From contig JABDPQ010000390.1 in assembly GCA_013042695.1 (NCBI GenBank), positions 1 through 8,833 of the forward strand: 8,833 nucleotides of DNA, given 5' to 3'. Position 1 is the first letter of the stretch, and each line of letters starts with the position of its first letter. The DNA is from Desulfobacterales bacterium (lineage in GTDB: Bacteria > Desulfobacterota > Desulfobulbia > Desulfobulbales > Desulfocapsaceae). The notes under the pieces were generated by a model. That model searched no databases. It was not told where the DNA came from and saw nothing but the letters and a program-made list of their open reading frames with translations. This document shows, piece after piece, positions 1 through 5,396 of this stretch. Position numbers and translations under genes: made by a program.

Positions 1-1
1 A

Positions 2-247
2 TTTGTGCAGGCAATCAACATTTCTTTTACACTATCAAGCATTGTCATGCTCTTCGGCATGAACCACCTGGGCTATCTGACTGCAAATACGTTTTGGATC
101 GCGGTAATCAGTCTTGTGCCGGTACTGGTAACTGTTCATGGTGCTGGAATATTACGGAATCGCCTTTCTGGAGCATTGTACCGAAATCTCATATTAATTT
201 TTCTGCTGATTATGGGAGCCATACTCTCAGTAAGGTCTTTTCTCTAG
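2..247 (+). CDS. C-terminal end of a TauE/SafE-like (TSUP) membrane exporter, 5'-truncated
   Basis: The frame is open from the window edge, so the true start lies upstream. An internal GTG at 5 is not a convincing start. The visible ~81 residues contain about three hydrophobic segments: SFTLSSIVMLFGMNHLGYL, then FWIAVISLVPVLVTVHGAGI, and a last one LILIFLLIMGAILSV just before the stop. The pattern of a helix, a Gly-containing turn, a basic stretch (LRNRLSGALYRN) and a final helix ending a few residues before the C-terminus is typical of the second repeat of TauE/SafE permeases. These export sulfite, sulfoacetate or related organosulfur anions across the inner membrane. Substrate cannot be read from this fragment. 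The gene converges on the leftward pair that follows, with only 30 bp between stops and no evident terminator. Another polytopic membrane family is possible. Confidence 0.6.
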   Translation, partial: FVQAINISFTLSSIVMLFGMNHLGYLTANTFWIAVISLVPVLVTVHGAGILRNRLSGALYRNLILIFLLIMGAILSVRSFL

Positions 248-277
248 GTGCTGAAGCAGCGCATGTTTGCCATGTGT

Positions 278-538
278 TTATATCGAGATCAATTGGATCC
301 CTTCAGCTTCGAGAAATTTTTTGGTCTTGCTGCATACTGGTGCGCTGGTTTTCAAGGCAACGACCATTGCTGGTCGAACATGTTTGATTTTCTTAACCTT
401 CTCAAGAACCTTCTTGCCGTCTGCCATGATAATTCGGCTCTTTCGATCAATCAGTAAAGCAACGGTATGAGGGTCAATCTGTTCGATGATTGTTCTGGCA
501 GGTAAGCCATATTCTTGAGGGTCCCGTCGTCTCTTCAT
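278..538 (-). CDS. Conserved-looking small protein of unknown function downstream of rubredoxin
   Basis: This is an 86-residue soluble protein with no signal peptide or membrane segment. It starts at ATG 538. A GAAGG ribosome binding site sits about 5 bases upstream, and no alternative in-frame start exists before the upstream stop. The N-terminus is strongly basic (MKRRRDPQEYG). A middle section alternates hydrophobic and charged residues (TVALLIDRKSRIIMADGKK), and the C-terminal half carries a lysine-rich helix, the segment LKTSAPVCSKTKKFLEAEG and a final hydrophobic strand. There is one cysteine, C69. The strand and helix alternation suggests a compact alpha/beta fold. I do not recognise a named family and assign no function. 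It lies 41 bp downstream of the rubredoxin stop on the same strand, so the two are probably co-transcribed. A redox-related partner role would be guesswork. Confidence 0.7.
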   Translation of the reverse strand: MKRRRDPQEYGLPARTIIEQIDPHTVALLIDRKSRIIMADGKKVLEKVKKIKHVRPAMVVALKTSAPVCSKTKKFLEAEGIQLISI

Positions 539-579
539 TGCACCTTCATCAGCATTTTTTCCAGTACAGTAGTGGTAAA

Positions 580-741
580 CTAATTCTGCTTAAAAAAAAC
601 ATCCTTTGAGGCACCGCAGATCGGACAGCTCCAATTCTCCGGCAGCTCTTCAAATGAAGTTCCGGCAGAGATTCCCTCGTCAGGATCTCCGGAGACAGGG
701 TCATAAACATAGCCACAAAGAGGACATACATATTTTTCCAT
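580..741 (-). CDS. rub: Rubredoxin
   Basis: A 53-residue protein, the usual size for a small rubredoxin, starting at ATG 741 with an AAGGAA ribosome binding site about 6 bases upstream. Both CxxC knuckles are present: C6-P-L-C9-G-Y and C39-P-I-C42-G-A. These four cysteines bind one iron atom. Other family landmarks are the aromatic/acidic run YVYDPVSGDPDEGI, the F30-E-E-L-P segment and the W37 preceding the second knuckle. Rubredoxins are cytoplasmic one-electron carriers. In anaerobes they serve oxygen and superoxide detoxification (rubrerythrin, superoxide reductase, rubredoxin:oxygen oxidoreductase) and other redox enzymes. None of those partners lies beside it here. Family assignment is very secure. 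The partner is unknown. Confidence 0.97.
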   Translation of the reverse strand: MEKYVCPLCGYVYDPVSGDPDEGISAGTSFEELPENWSCPICGASKDVFFKQN

Positions 742-797
742 GAGTTTTCCTTATTCTCAGCATTAATCGATGCTCAGTTAGCAACTGCATCATATTT

Positions 798-827
798 TTT
801 ATAGCCAATCCTGTTTTGAATAATCAA
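798..827 (-). promoter_or_regulatory. Candidate sigma-70-type promoter for rubredoxin
   Basis: Read on the minus strand, TTGATT (827-822) is followed after 18 bases by TATAAA (803-798), about 57 bases before the rubredoxin start codon. The hexamers are good but not perfect, and the surrounding DNA is AT-rich, so chance matches are likely. It overlaps the 3' end of the small reading frame 951-799. Confidence 0.35.
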
Positions 828-951
828 GATATACTCCACCTTTGAGCCATATAACATAGTTAATTCGAAGTTGTGCGGCTCGTAGTTTTTTACCTGAAGC
901 AAATTTAGCCTGTTCAGAGGGCTGAGACCAGACGATTGCATCTAAGAACAC
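799..951 (-). CDS. Possible small protein or gene fragment upstream of rubredoxin
   Basis: A 50-codon frame opens at GTG 951 with an AAGG about 4 bases upstream and ends at TAA 799-801. The in-frame stop upstream is only five codons before the GTG. The translation is protein-like: a start VFLDAIVWSQPSEQAKF, then a basic stretch SGKKLRAAQLRINYVIW and an end LKGGVYLDYSKQDWL, with three tryptophans and no low-complexity bias. I recognise no family. It could be a short gene, or the surviving end of a longer gene whose 5' part was lost. It reads in the same direction as rubredoxin, 57 bp upstream of it. The weak start signal and short length keep confidence low. Confidence 0.25.
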   Translation of the reverse strand: MFLDAIVWSQPSEQAKFASGKKLRAAQLRINYVIWLKGGVYLDYSKQDWL

Positions 952-1153
952 ATACCTTCGATGCTATAGTATGGTATATACAAGTGTCATCGCTGACAGA
1001 TCAGCCTATAAAATAGTTGGATAAGAGGAACCAAGACAGACACAGCTTAGGCTTATATGGAGTAACTCCTATTTGATACAACTCTGTGGCGCATGAGGCG
1101 AAACCTGAACGGTAACTCTGGTTGACATATTGATACGCAGTTTTAAGCTGATA
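952..1153. other. Non-coding spacer with no clear gene
   Basis: No convincing reading frame is present on either strand. There is an extended -10-like TGCTATAGT at 962-970 without a good -35, and a short perfect palindrome GGAGTAACTCC at 1059-1069. A TTGACA at 1122-1127 lacks a matching -10. Nothing here is supported as functional. Confidence 0.4.
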
Positions 1154-1294
1154 GAGCCACTTGCAAAACACCCTTTTCGTTCAACCTCTACGTTATGCTT
1201 AAAATTCTATCCTCGGAATAGCAATTATATACCTGCGGTAAAATTTTTCGCATGGTTTGACTTTGAACGAAAATCATCATTTTGCAAAAGGCTC
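1154..1294. mobile_element. MITE-like element: imperfect terminal inverted repeats with GATA target duplication
   Basis: The left end (1154-1184) reads GAGCC-2-TTGCAAAA-5-TTTTCGTTCAA. The reverse complement of the right end (1263-1294) reads GAGCC-2-TTGCAAAA-6-TTTTCGTTCAA, so 24 positions match in three blocks in the same order. The sequence immediately outside both ends is GATA (1150-1153 and 1295-1298), as expected of a 4-bp target-site duplication. The 78-bp interior is AT-rich and encodes nothing convincing. At 141 bp it cannot encode a transposase and would need one in trans from a full insertion sequence with the same ends. The family is not identified. The element ends 84 bp before the panE-like start codon. 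A folded RNA or regulatory hairpin is the alternative reading, but the flanking duplication favours a mobile element. Confidence 0.68.
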
Positions 1295-1378
1295 GATAGA
1301 ATGAGTAAAAATATGTAAAGAGTTTTGGAGTATTTCTGTTCACTCGTTTTAAATCAAACCTTAATCAGGAGAAATCAC

Positions 1379-2317
1379 ATGAAAATAGCTGTGTTTGGTA
1401 CAGGTGCTGTTGGTGGGTATATCGGCGGACGGCTTGCCCAGGCGGGAAATGACGTTACCTTTGTTGCCAGAAAAAAGCATCTTGAAGCCATAAAGGCGGA
1501 TGGACTGCAGGTAAAAAGCATCAGCGGAGATTTTCTGATTAATCCAGCTCGTGCCACTAATCGACCTGAAGAAATTGGCGAAGTCGATATGGTATTATGC
1601 TGCGTAAAATCGTGGCAAGTCTCTGAGGTCGCTCGTCAGATGCAGGCATTGATTGGCACAAAAACCGTTATTATACCCATTCAAAATGGTGTCGAAGCGC
1701 ATACCACTTTAGCCCGTACTATTGACGCCAACCATATTCTTCCAGGGCTTTGTAAAATGATTTGTTTGGTAGAGGCGCCTGGTTGCATTCGCCATGTCGG
1801 AATTGACCCGTACCTGTCGTTTGGAGAGATTAGTGCTCCGGTGAGCACCAGAGCTGAGGATGTAGCGGAGATCTTTGCTGGTGTACAGGGTCTTTTAGTC
1901 AATGTTTCCCAGAACATTCTTCAAGAGCTCTGGCTGAAATTCATATTCATTGCCCCATGGAGTGGTGTTGGCGCCCTGACCAGAGCTCCAGTTGGCGTCT
2001 TACGCAGTGTAGATGAAACGCGTCAATTATTGTTGCAGGCAATTCAGGAGGTTTATCAGGTAGGACGGGCATCTGGCGTCGACCTTGCTGAAAGCGCTGT
2101 TCAGGCAACCATCGATTTTATCGACCAGGCGCCGCCTCAGGGAACGGCATCCATGCAGCGGGATATCATGGAAGGCCGCCCCTCTGAGATACATGAGCAA
2201 TGCGGGTCCGTTGTCAGATATGGTGAGAACAGTGGCGTTAAAACACCGGTAAACAGATTCATATATCATAGTCTGCTGCCACTTGAAAAACGTGCCAGAG
2301 AAGAGCTTACCTTCTGA
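1379..2317 (+). CDS. panE: Ketopantoate reductase family protein (2-dehydropantoate 2-reductase, PanE/ApbA)
   Basis: A 312-residue cytoplasmic protein of typical family length. ATG 1379 is chosen over an upstream in-frame TTG at 1325 because AGGAGA lies about 6 bases before it and the N-terminus then begins directly with the Rossmann strand. Visible features are the NADPH-binding G7-x-G-x-x-G-G motif (MKIAVFGTGAVGG) and a second basic loop VARKKH. Next come CVKSW near 75-79 and IQNG (N103). The helical C-terminal domain has the catalytic-type lysine K187 in ELWLKF and the SM-x-R-D-x-x-x-G-R-x-x-E pattern ending at E270. PanE reduces 2-dehydropantoate to D-pantoate for pantothenate and CoA synthesis. 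Paralogues of this fold act on other 2-oxo acids, and no other pantothenate gene is present, so the substrate is not certain. The gene precedes argF by 437 bp and is probably a separate transcription unit. Confidence 0.85.
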   Translation: MKIAVFGTGAVGGYIGGRLAQAGNDVTFVARKKHLEAIKADGLQVKSISGDFLINPARATNRPEEIGEVDMVLCCVKSWQVSEVARQMQALIGTKTVIIPIQNGVEAHTTLARTIDANHILPGLCKMICLVEAPGCIRHVGIDPYLSFGEISAPVSTRAEDVAEIFAGVQGLLVNVSQNILQELWLKFIFIAPWSGVGALTRAPVGVLRSVDETRQLLLQAIQEVYQVGRASGVDLAESAVQATIDFIDQAPPQGTASMQRDIMEGRPSEIHEQCGSVVRYGENSGVKTPVNRFIYHSLLPLEKRAREELTF

Positions 2318-2754
2318 ATCTGGAGGCATAAATTCAGGGTGAAGATTGCTAAAAGCATTAATCTATTCATGTCTCTAAATCCCATATATCGGGTAATCGG
2401 AAGGTTACCTGGACCTGATGAGAATAGTCTGAGTAAAAGAAATTCTGATGACGCAGACCATTTTGCTTGACTTCCACTTAGGCTTGTTCTAATGGTCCTC
2501 CATTATCCGCTAACCCTTCTTATGTGATCCATAAGCAGGATTACCTGCAGAGTGCAATTGACAGACTGACAGGAAAATATAAGAGAAAAGTTTTATTTCG
2601 TATTGAAGGAACAATTGCATAGTGAGCGTTTTCAGGCTGGCAAAGAGAAATTGGCCTGGTAGTTTGGTATGATTGATCGGTACTTGGAGTTAAATTGCCA
2701 AAGATATCGATCATAAGATCGTTTACCCATACGCATGAATATGGAGGAACAACC
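2318..2754 (+). other. 437-bp spacer between panE-like gene and argF, with coding-like fragments
   Basis: No complete gene is seen. Two short overlapping frames read like protein. One runs through VIHKQDYLQSAIDRLTGKYK and ends RIEGTIA just before 2625. The other, in a different frame, begins after a stop near 2566 and ends FQAGKEKLAW at about 2662. They could be remnants of a lost gene, or chance. A TTGACA at 2558-2563 has only 14 bases before TATAAG, too few for a standard promoter. A perfect inverted repeat CGATC-ATAA-GATCG at 2708-2721 lies 34 bp before the argF start and might be an operator or a small hairpin. Confidence 0.35.
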
Positions 2755-3672
2755 GTGAAACGTGATTTTCTGCACATCACTGATTTTACTGCTGATGAGA
2801 TCCATGAGACCTTTGCCTTGGCGCGTGAAGTCAAGGCACGTTTAAAAAATCGTGAAGATTACAAGCCCTTCAAAGATCATACTATGGCGATGATTTTTGC
2901 CAAGCCTTCGGCTCGTACGCGTATTTCATTTGAAACGGGTTTCTTTCGTCTCGGCGGTCATGCCATCTACCTGGGGCCGTCTGATATTTCCATTGGCAAG
3001 CGCGAGGCAGTCAAGGATATTGCCCGCGTCGTATCGCGTTATAACGATGTGATCATGGCACGGCTCTTTTCCCACGAACATGGATTGGAATTGGCACAAT
3101 ACGCATCTGTGCCAGTGGTAAATGGTCTGACTGATTACAACCATCCCTGTCAAATCATGGCCGACATGTTTACCATTTTAGAGCATCGTGGCCACCTCAA
3201 TGATTTGAAGGTGGTTTACGTAGGAGACGGCAACAACATCGTTAACTCCTGGTTGCGCCTGGCCCAGCGACTCCCTTTTCACTTTGTCTGTGCCTGCCCT
3301 GAAAATTACCAGCCTGATGCTCGAACATTCGTCGAGGCTCAGCAGGCTGGTTTGTCGATGGTCGAGGTCAGTCATGCCCCCCTGGCAGCCGTCAAAGATG
3401 CAGACATTGTCTATACAGATGTATGGGCTTCCATGGGACAGAAAGAGGAAGCCGAGAAACGAAAGATCGAGTTTCAGGGGTTTCAGGTCAATGACGAACT
3501 GATGGCAGCCACCGGCAAAGAAAGCCTCTTCATGCATTGTCTCCCTGTGGAGCGCGATGTCGAGACCACTGATTCAGTGGTTGAATCACCGGCATCGATT
3601 GTCTTTGATGAGGCTGAAAACCGGATGCATGCACAGAATGCTATCCTCTTAAAGCTTTGTGGCAAGGCATGA
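2755..3672 (+). CDS. argF: Ornithine carbamoyltransferase
   Basis: A 305-residue enzyme beginning at GTG 2755, with GGAGG at 2743-2747, seven bases upstream. An in-frame TTG at 2695 lacks such a site. It transfers a carbamoyl group from carbamoyl phosphate to ornithine, giving citrulline (arginine synthesis). The reverse, phosphorolytic direction is used in arginine catabolism. Visible motifs are the carbamoyl-phosphate loop S52-A-R-T-R (alanine where threonine is commoner), GFFRLGGHA, H130-P-C-Q, GDGNN followed by NSW (157-166), the ornithine-loop D222-V-W-A-S-M-G, and H261-C-L-P with the catalytic-type cysteine C262. R290 lies near the end. The DVWxSMG and HCLP motifs separate it from aspartate and other carbamoyltransferases. 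The sequence alone cannot tell an anabolic from a catabolic enzyme. The next gene is also a carbamoyltransferase, 459 bp downstream. Confidence 0.94.
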   Translation: MKRDFLHITDFTADEIHETFALAREVKARLKNREDYKPFKDHTMAMIFAKPSARTRISFETGFFRLGGHAIYLGPSDISIGKREAVKDIARVVSRYNDVIMARLFSHEHGLELAQYASVPVVNGLTDYNHPCQIMADMFTILEHRGHLNDLKVVYVGDGNNIVNSWLRLAQRLPFHFVCACPENYQPDARTFVEAQQAGLSMVEVSHAPLAAVKDADIVYTDVWASMGQKEEAEKRKIEFQGFQVNDELMAATGKESLFMHCLPVERDVETTDSVVESPASIVFDEAENRMHAQNAILLKLCGKA

Positions 3673-3759
3673 CATCGAAAACGCCATCTTCAGCAGGTGA
3701 TGCATAAAGCCCAATCATCACATTGTCACTTTCGGGTGCATGTAAGGTTTTTAACATAT

Positions 3760-3768
3760 TGATATAAT
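3760..3768 (+). promoter_or_regulatory. Candidate extended -10 promoter upstream of pyrB
   Basis: TGATATAAT fits the extended -10 form TGnTATAAT exactly and lies in a very AT-rich stretch. No good -35 hexamer is found at 16-18 bases, as is common for extended -10 promoters. If used, it would give a pyrB leader of about 355 nt that includes the small frame 3855-3971 and a GC-rich hairpin. Confidence 0.4.
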
Positions 3769-3854
3769 ATTAATTATTTGCTTTCATTACATATTACTGC
3801 CGAGAAGAGATTAATCCTTTTACCTGAATCAGTGAGCGTCCAAGAACACTACAG

Positions 3855-3971
3855 ATGCAAGACGGCAACAATGTTGGTAAAACTTGGGTCTATCAACGAG
3901 TTGTCAACACAGCAGATGTAGTGTTATCGGACGCCCCGAAGGGCGGCGTGGTGAAGTCGGCCACCCAATGA
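3855..3971 (+). CDS. Possible leader peptide or gene fragment upstream of pyrB
   Basis: A 38-codon frame runs from ATG 3855 to TGA 3969. It is open in frame a further ten codons upstream, with no other start. The peptide begins MQDGNNVGKTWVYQRVV and ends DAPKGGVVKSATQ, and it looks protein-like. No good ribosome binding site precedes the ATG. Its last third overlaps a GC-rich segment that can fold (CGCCC-CGAA-GGGCG, and GGGCGGC with GCCACCC). A run of six T follows at 3980-3985. It may be the end of a lost gene or a leader peptide. Neither is proven. Confidence 0.25.
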   Translation: MQDGNNVGKTWVYQRVVNTADVVLSDAPKGGVVKSATQ

Positions 3972-3985
3972 ATAAGATATTTTTT
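3921..3985 (+). promoter_or_regulatory. GC-rich hairpin region followed by a T-run in the pyrB leader
   Basis: Two mutually exclusive stems can be drawn: CGCCC-cgaa-GGGCG, or GGGCGGC pairing with GCCACCC across a 12-base loop with one mismatch. A T6 run follows 13 bases after the second stem. That distance is too long for a canonical intrinsic terminator. Its position ahead of pyrB still makes attenuation worth testing. Confidence 0.25.
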
Positions 3986-4116
3986 ATGACAACAACAAAT
4001 AGTTACTTGTAATTCGAGACAAAGCCGTCACGGATTCAGGTTTTAGTTAGAAACCGGTTACGGTATGTGGTCTTTTTAGGTGAGAAGATGTTGCCAGAGC
4101 CAAACGAATTAACTCA
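3972..4116. other. Non-coding spacer before pyrB
   Basis: No gene is present. Short inverted repeats ACCG-GTTA-CGGT (4053-4064) and CCGT-C-ACGG (4025-4033) are the only structures I see. Neither is followed directly by a T-run that would make a convincing terminator. Confidence 0.4.
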
Positions 4117-4131
4117 ATGAGGAGAACAACC

Positions 4132-5070
4132 ATGTCGGCCTTTACCTTAGATCATGTGATCGAATCTCAGCAGTTCGATCGGGACTTGCTGGAGTTGGTC
4201 TTTCAGACTGCTGACCAAATGAAGACGGACCTTTACGGAGAGCGCCGACTAGCCAAGTTTTTAGACGGTAAAATCATGGCTTCCCTGTTTTATGAACCTT
4301 CGACACGTACGCGGTTTTCATTTGAAAGTGCTATGCGGCGTCTGGGTGGATCGGTAATTACTACCGAAAATGCTCGTGAATTCTCCAGCGCAGCAAAGGG
4401 CGAAAGTCTTTCGGACTCAACCAGAATCATGAACGGCTATGCAGATGTCATCGTCATGCGTCACAACGAGGCCGGCAGCGCGGCACGAGCCGCTGAGATT
4501 TCTACCATTCCGATAATCAATGCCGGTGACGGCGCCGGTCAGCACCCCACTCAGGCACTGCTTGACATGTATACCATTGTCGACGCATTTCCAGGGGTCA
4601 ACGATTTAAAAATCGCCATGGTAGGGGATTTGCGTTATGGCCGTACGGTACGTTCGCTTTCTTATCTGCTGACGAAATATGAGAAAGTGGAGATCATTTT
4701 TGTATCGCCACCTGTTTGCAAGATGGAGGGTGACATCAAAGCGTATCTGGATAAGTATAGCATCTCTTGGCGGGAGGAAACTGACCTGGAAAAAGTTGCT
4801 CCCGAGGTCGATTGCATCTATATGACCCGTATCCAGAAGGAGCGCTTTCACTCAGTTGAGGACTACCAGGCTGCGGCAAGCAAATATATTCTTTCCCCGG
4901 AGCTTGTTTTCGCCATGAAGCCAAGCGCAATTATTATGCATCCGCTGCCTCGTGTTGATGAAATTCCCGGAGAAATTGATGGCGATCCTCGAGCCCGCTA
5001 CTTCGAGCAAGCCCAGAACGGTCTGTACATCCGCATGGCACTTCTATACCTGCTGTTCAACAAGGAGTGA
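4132..5070 (+). CDS. pyrB: Aspartate carbamoyltransferase catalytic chain
   Basis: A 312-residue enzyme with ATG 4132 as start. GGAG lies seven bases upstream. The in-frame ATG at 4117 overlaps that ribosome binding site and would add only MRRTT. It catalyses carbamoyl phosphate plus aspartate to N-carbamoyl-aspartate and phosphate, the first committed step of pyrimidine synthesis. All key active-site residues are visible, offset by about four to five from E. coli numbering: S57-T-R-T-R, K89 in the 80s loop, H138-P-T-Q, R171 in DLRYGRTVRSL, R233-x-Q235, and H270-P-L-P-R274. The family end QAQNGLYIRMALLYLLF is intact. No regulatory chain (pyrI) or dihydroorotase-like partner is adjacent. Context with YgeY raises the possibility of a catabolic role, but the residues are those of a true aspartate enzyme. 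It is not the longer YgeW type. Confidence 0.94.
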   Translation: MSAFTLDHVIESQQFDRDLLELVFQTADQMKTDLYGERRLAKFLDGKIMASLFYEPSTRTRFSFESAMRRLGGSVITTENAREFSSAAKGESLSDSTRIMNGYADVIVMRHNEAGSAARAAEISTIPIINAGDGAGQHPTQALLDMYTIVDAFPGVNDLKIAMVGDLRYGRTVRSLSYLLTKYEKVEIIFVSPPVCKMEGDIKAYLDKYSISWREETDLEKVAPEVDCIYMTRIQKERFHSVEDYQAAASKYILSPELVFAMKPSAIIMHPLPRVDEIPGEIDGDPRARYFEQAQNGLYIRMALLYLLFNKE

Positions 5071-5074
5071 TCAC

Positions 5075-5098
5075 TACCTGTTGTTCAATAAGGACTAA
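5075..5098 (+). repeat. Out-of-frame duplicate of the last codons of pyrB
   Basis: Positions 5075-5098 repeat 5047-5070 (offset 28 bp) with 20 of 24 bases identical. Read as codons, the second copy gives YLLFNKD-stop against YLLFNKE-stop. Three of the four differences are at third codon positions or in the stop codon (TGA against TAA), and the fourth is a synonymous CTG to TTG change. Coding-style divergence suggests the surviving 3' tip of a second pyrB-like gene, not a fresh duplication. Confidence 0.65.
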
Positions 5099-5366
5099 CT
5101 ACTTCATCAGCGTGGAACGGTGATCTTCATCAAACGAACTGCAAACCCTCATCTCACCACCATATTAGAAGATTTAAAATCAAGCATCGATGAGCAGCAG
5201 TCACTTATTTTGTGGGATACGCCAGCGCCAAATACTCGCTTGACAAAACCACCGCGCCATGGCGGCTTTGAGAAGCGGTGATTTGACGGAGGAAGAGTTG
5301 ATGATCCGGGCAAATTAGCAGAGCAGTTTGAAGCGGCTCAAGGAAATTGAATCCAGAATTATATAA
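5099..5366 (+). pseudogene. Possible decayed gene fragment between pyrB and ygeY
   Basis: Two coding-like stretches occur in successive frames. The first runs from GTG 5120 to TGA 5279 (53 codons; it includes HLTTILEDLKSSIDEQQ and LWDTPAPNTR). The second starts at ATG 5259, reads SGDLTEEELMIRAN to a TAG at 5316, and continues after it as QSSLKRLKEIESRI to TAA 5364. Together they could be one gene broken by a frameshift and a nonsense change. I do not recognise the family. A self-complementary stretch CCGC-GCCATG-GCGG lies in the overlap, without a T-run. Chance frames in a spacer remain possible. Confidence 0.3.
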
Positions 5367-5396
5367 CCAAAACAGAGCGTTTATGGAGTTTATTTG

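Noticed and set aside
549..731. A 60-codon minus-strand frame
   Set aside because: It overlaps rubredoxin on the same strand in another frame. Rubredoxin has both CxxC knuckles and a good ribosome binding site, so this frame is a shadow.
1122..1127. TTGACA as a promoter -35
   Set aside because: No -10-like hexamer occurs at 16-18 bases downstream; the DNA there is TAAGCT/AAGCTG.
1130..1318. A 62-codon frame on the plus strand
   Set aside because: It runs straight through the MITE-like element and both its terminal repeats, lacks a ribosome binding site and does not resemble a protein family.
2558..2583. TTGACA with TATAAG upstream of argF
   Set aside because: The spacing is only 14 bases, outside the range of a working sigma-70 promoter.
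3668..3706. Small frame starting in ATGA overlap with the argF stop
   Set aside because: It is only 12 codons and has no ribosome binding site. It is noted only because such overlaps often mark a coupled gene start.
3697..3721. Inverted repeat GTGATG/CATCAC after argF as a terminator
   Set aside because: The 6-bp stem has a 13-base loop and no T-run after it, so it does not meet the criteria for an intrinsic terminator.
4132..5070. Assignment of the second carbamoyltransferase as YgeW
   Set aside because: YgeW is longer (about 400 residues). This protein has the full aspartate-carbamoyltransferase residue set, including the K89 loop, R171, R233-x-Q235 and HPLPR.
5250..5263. CCGCGCCATGGCGG palindrome as a terminator between pyrB and ygeY
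   Set aside because: The stem is only four pairs with no T-run, and it lies within coding-like frames.
5259..5366. TAG read as pyrrolysine inside MAALRSGDLTEEELMIRAN-TAG-QSSLKRL
   Set aside because: Some Desulfobacterota do use pyrrolysine, but nothing in the window indicates pyl genes, no family is recognised, and a nonsense change in a decayed gene is simpler.
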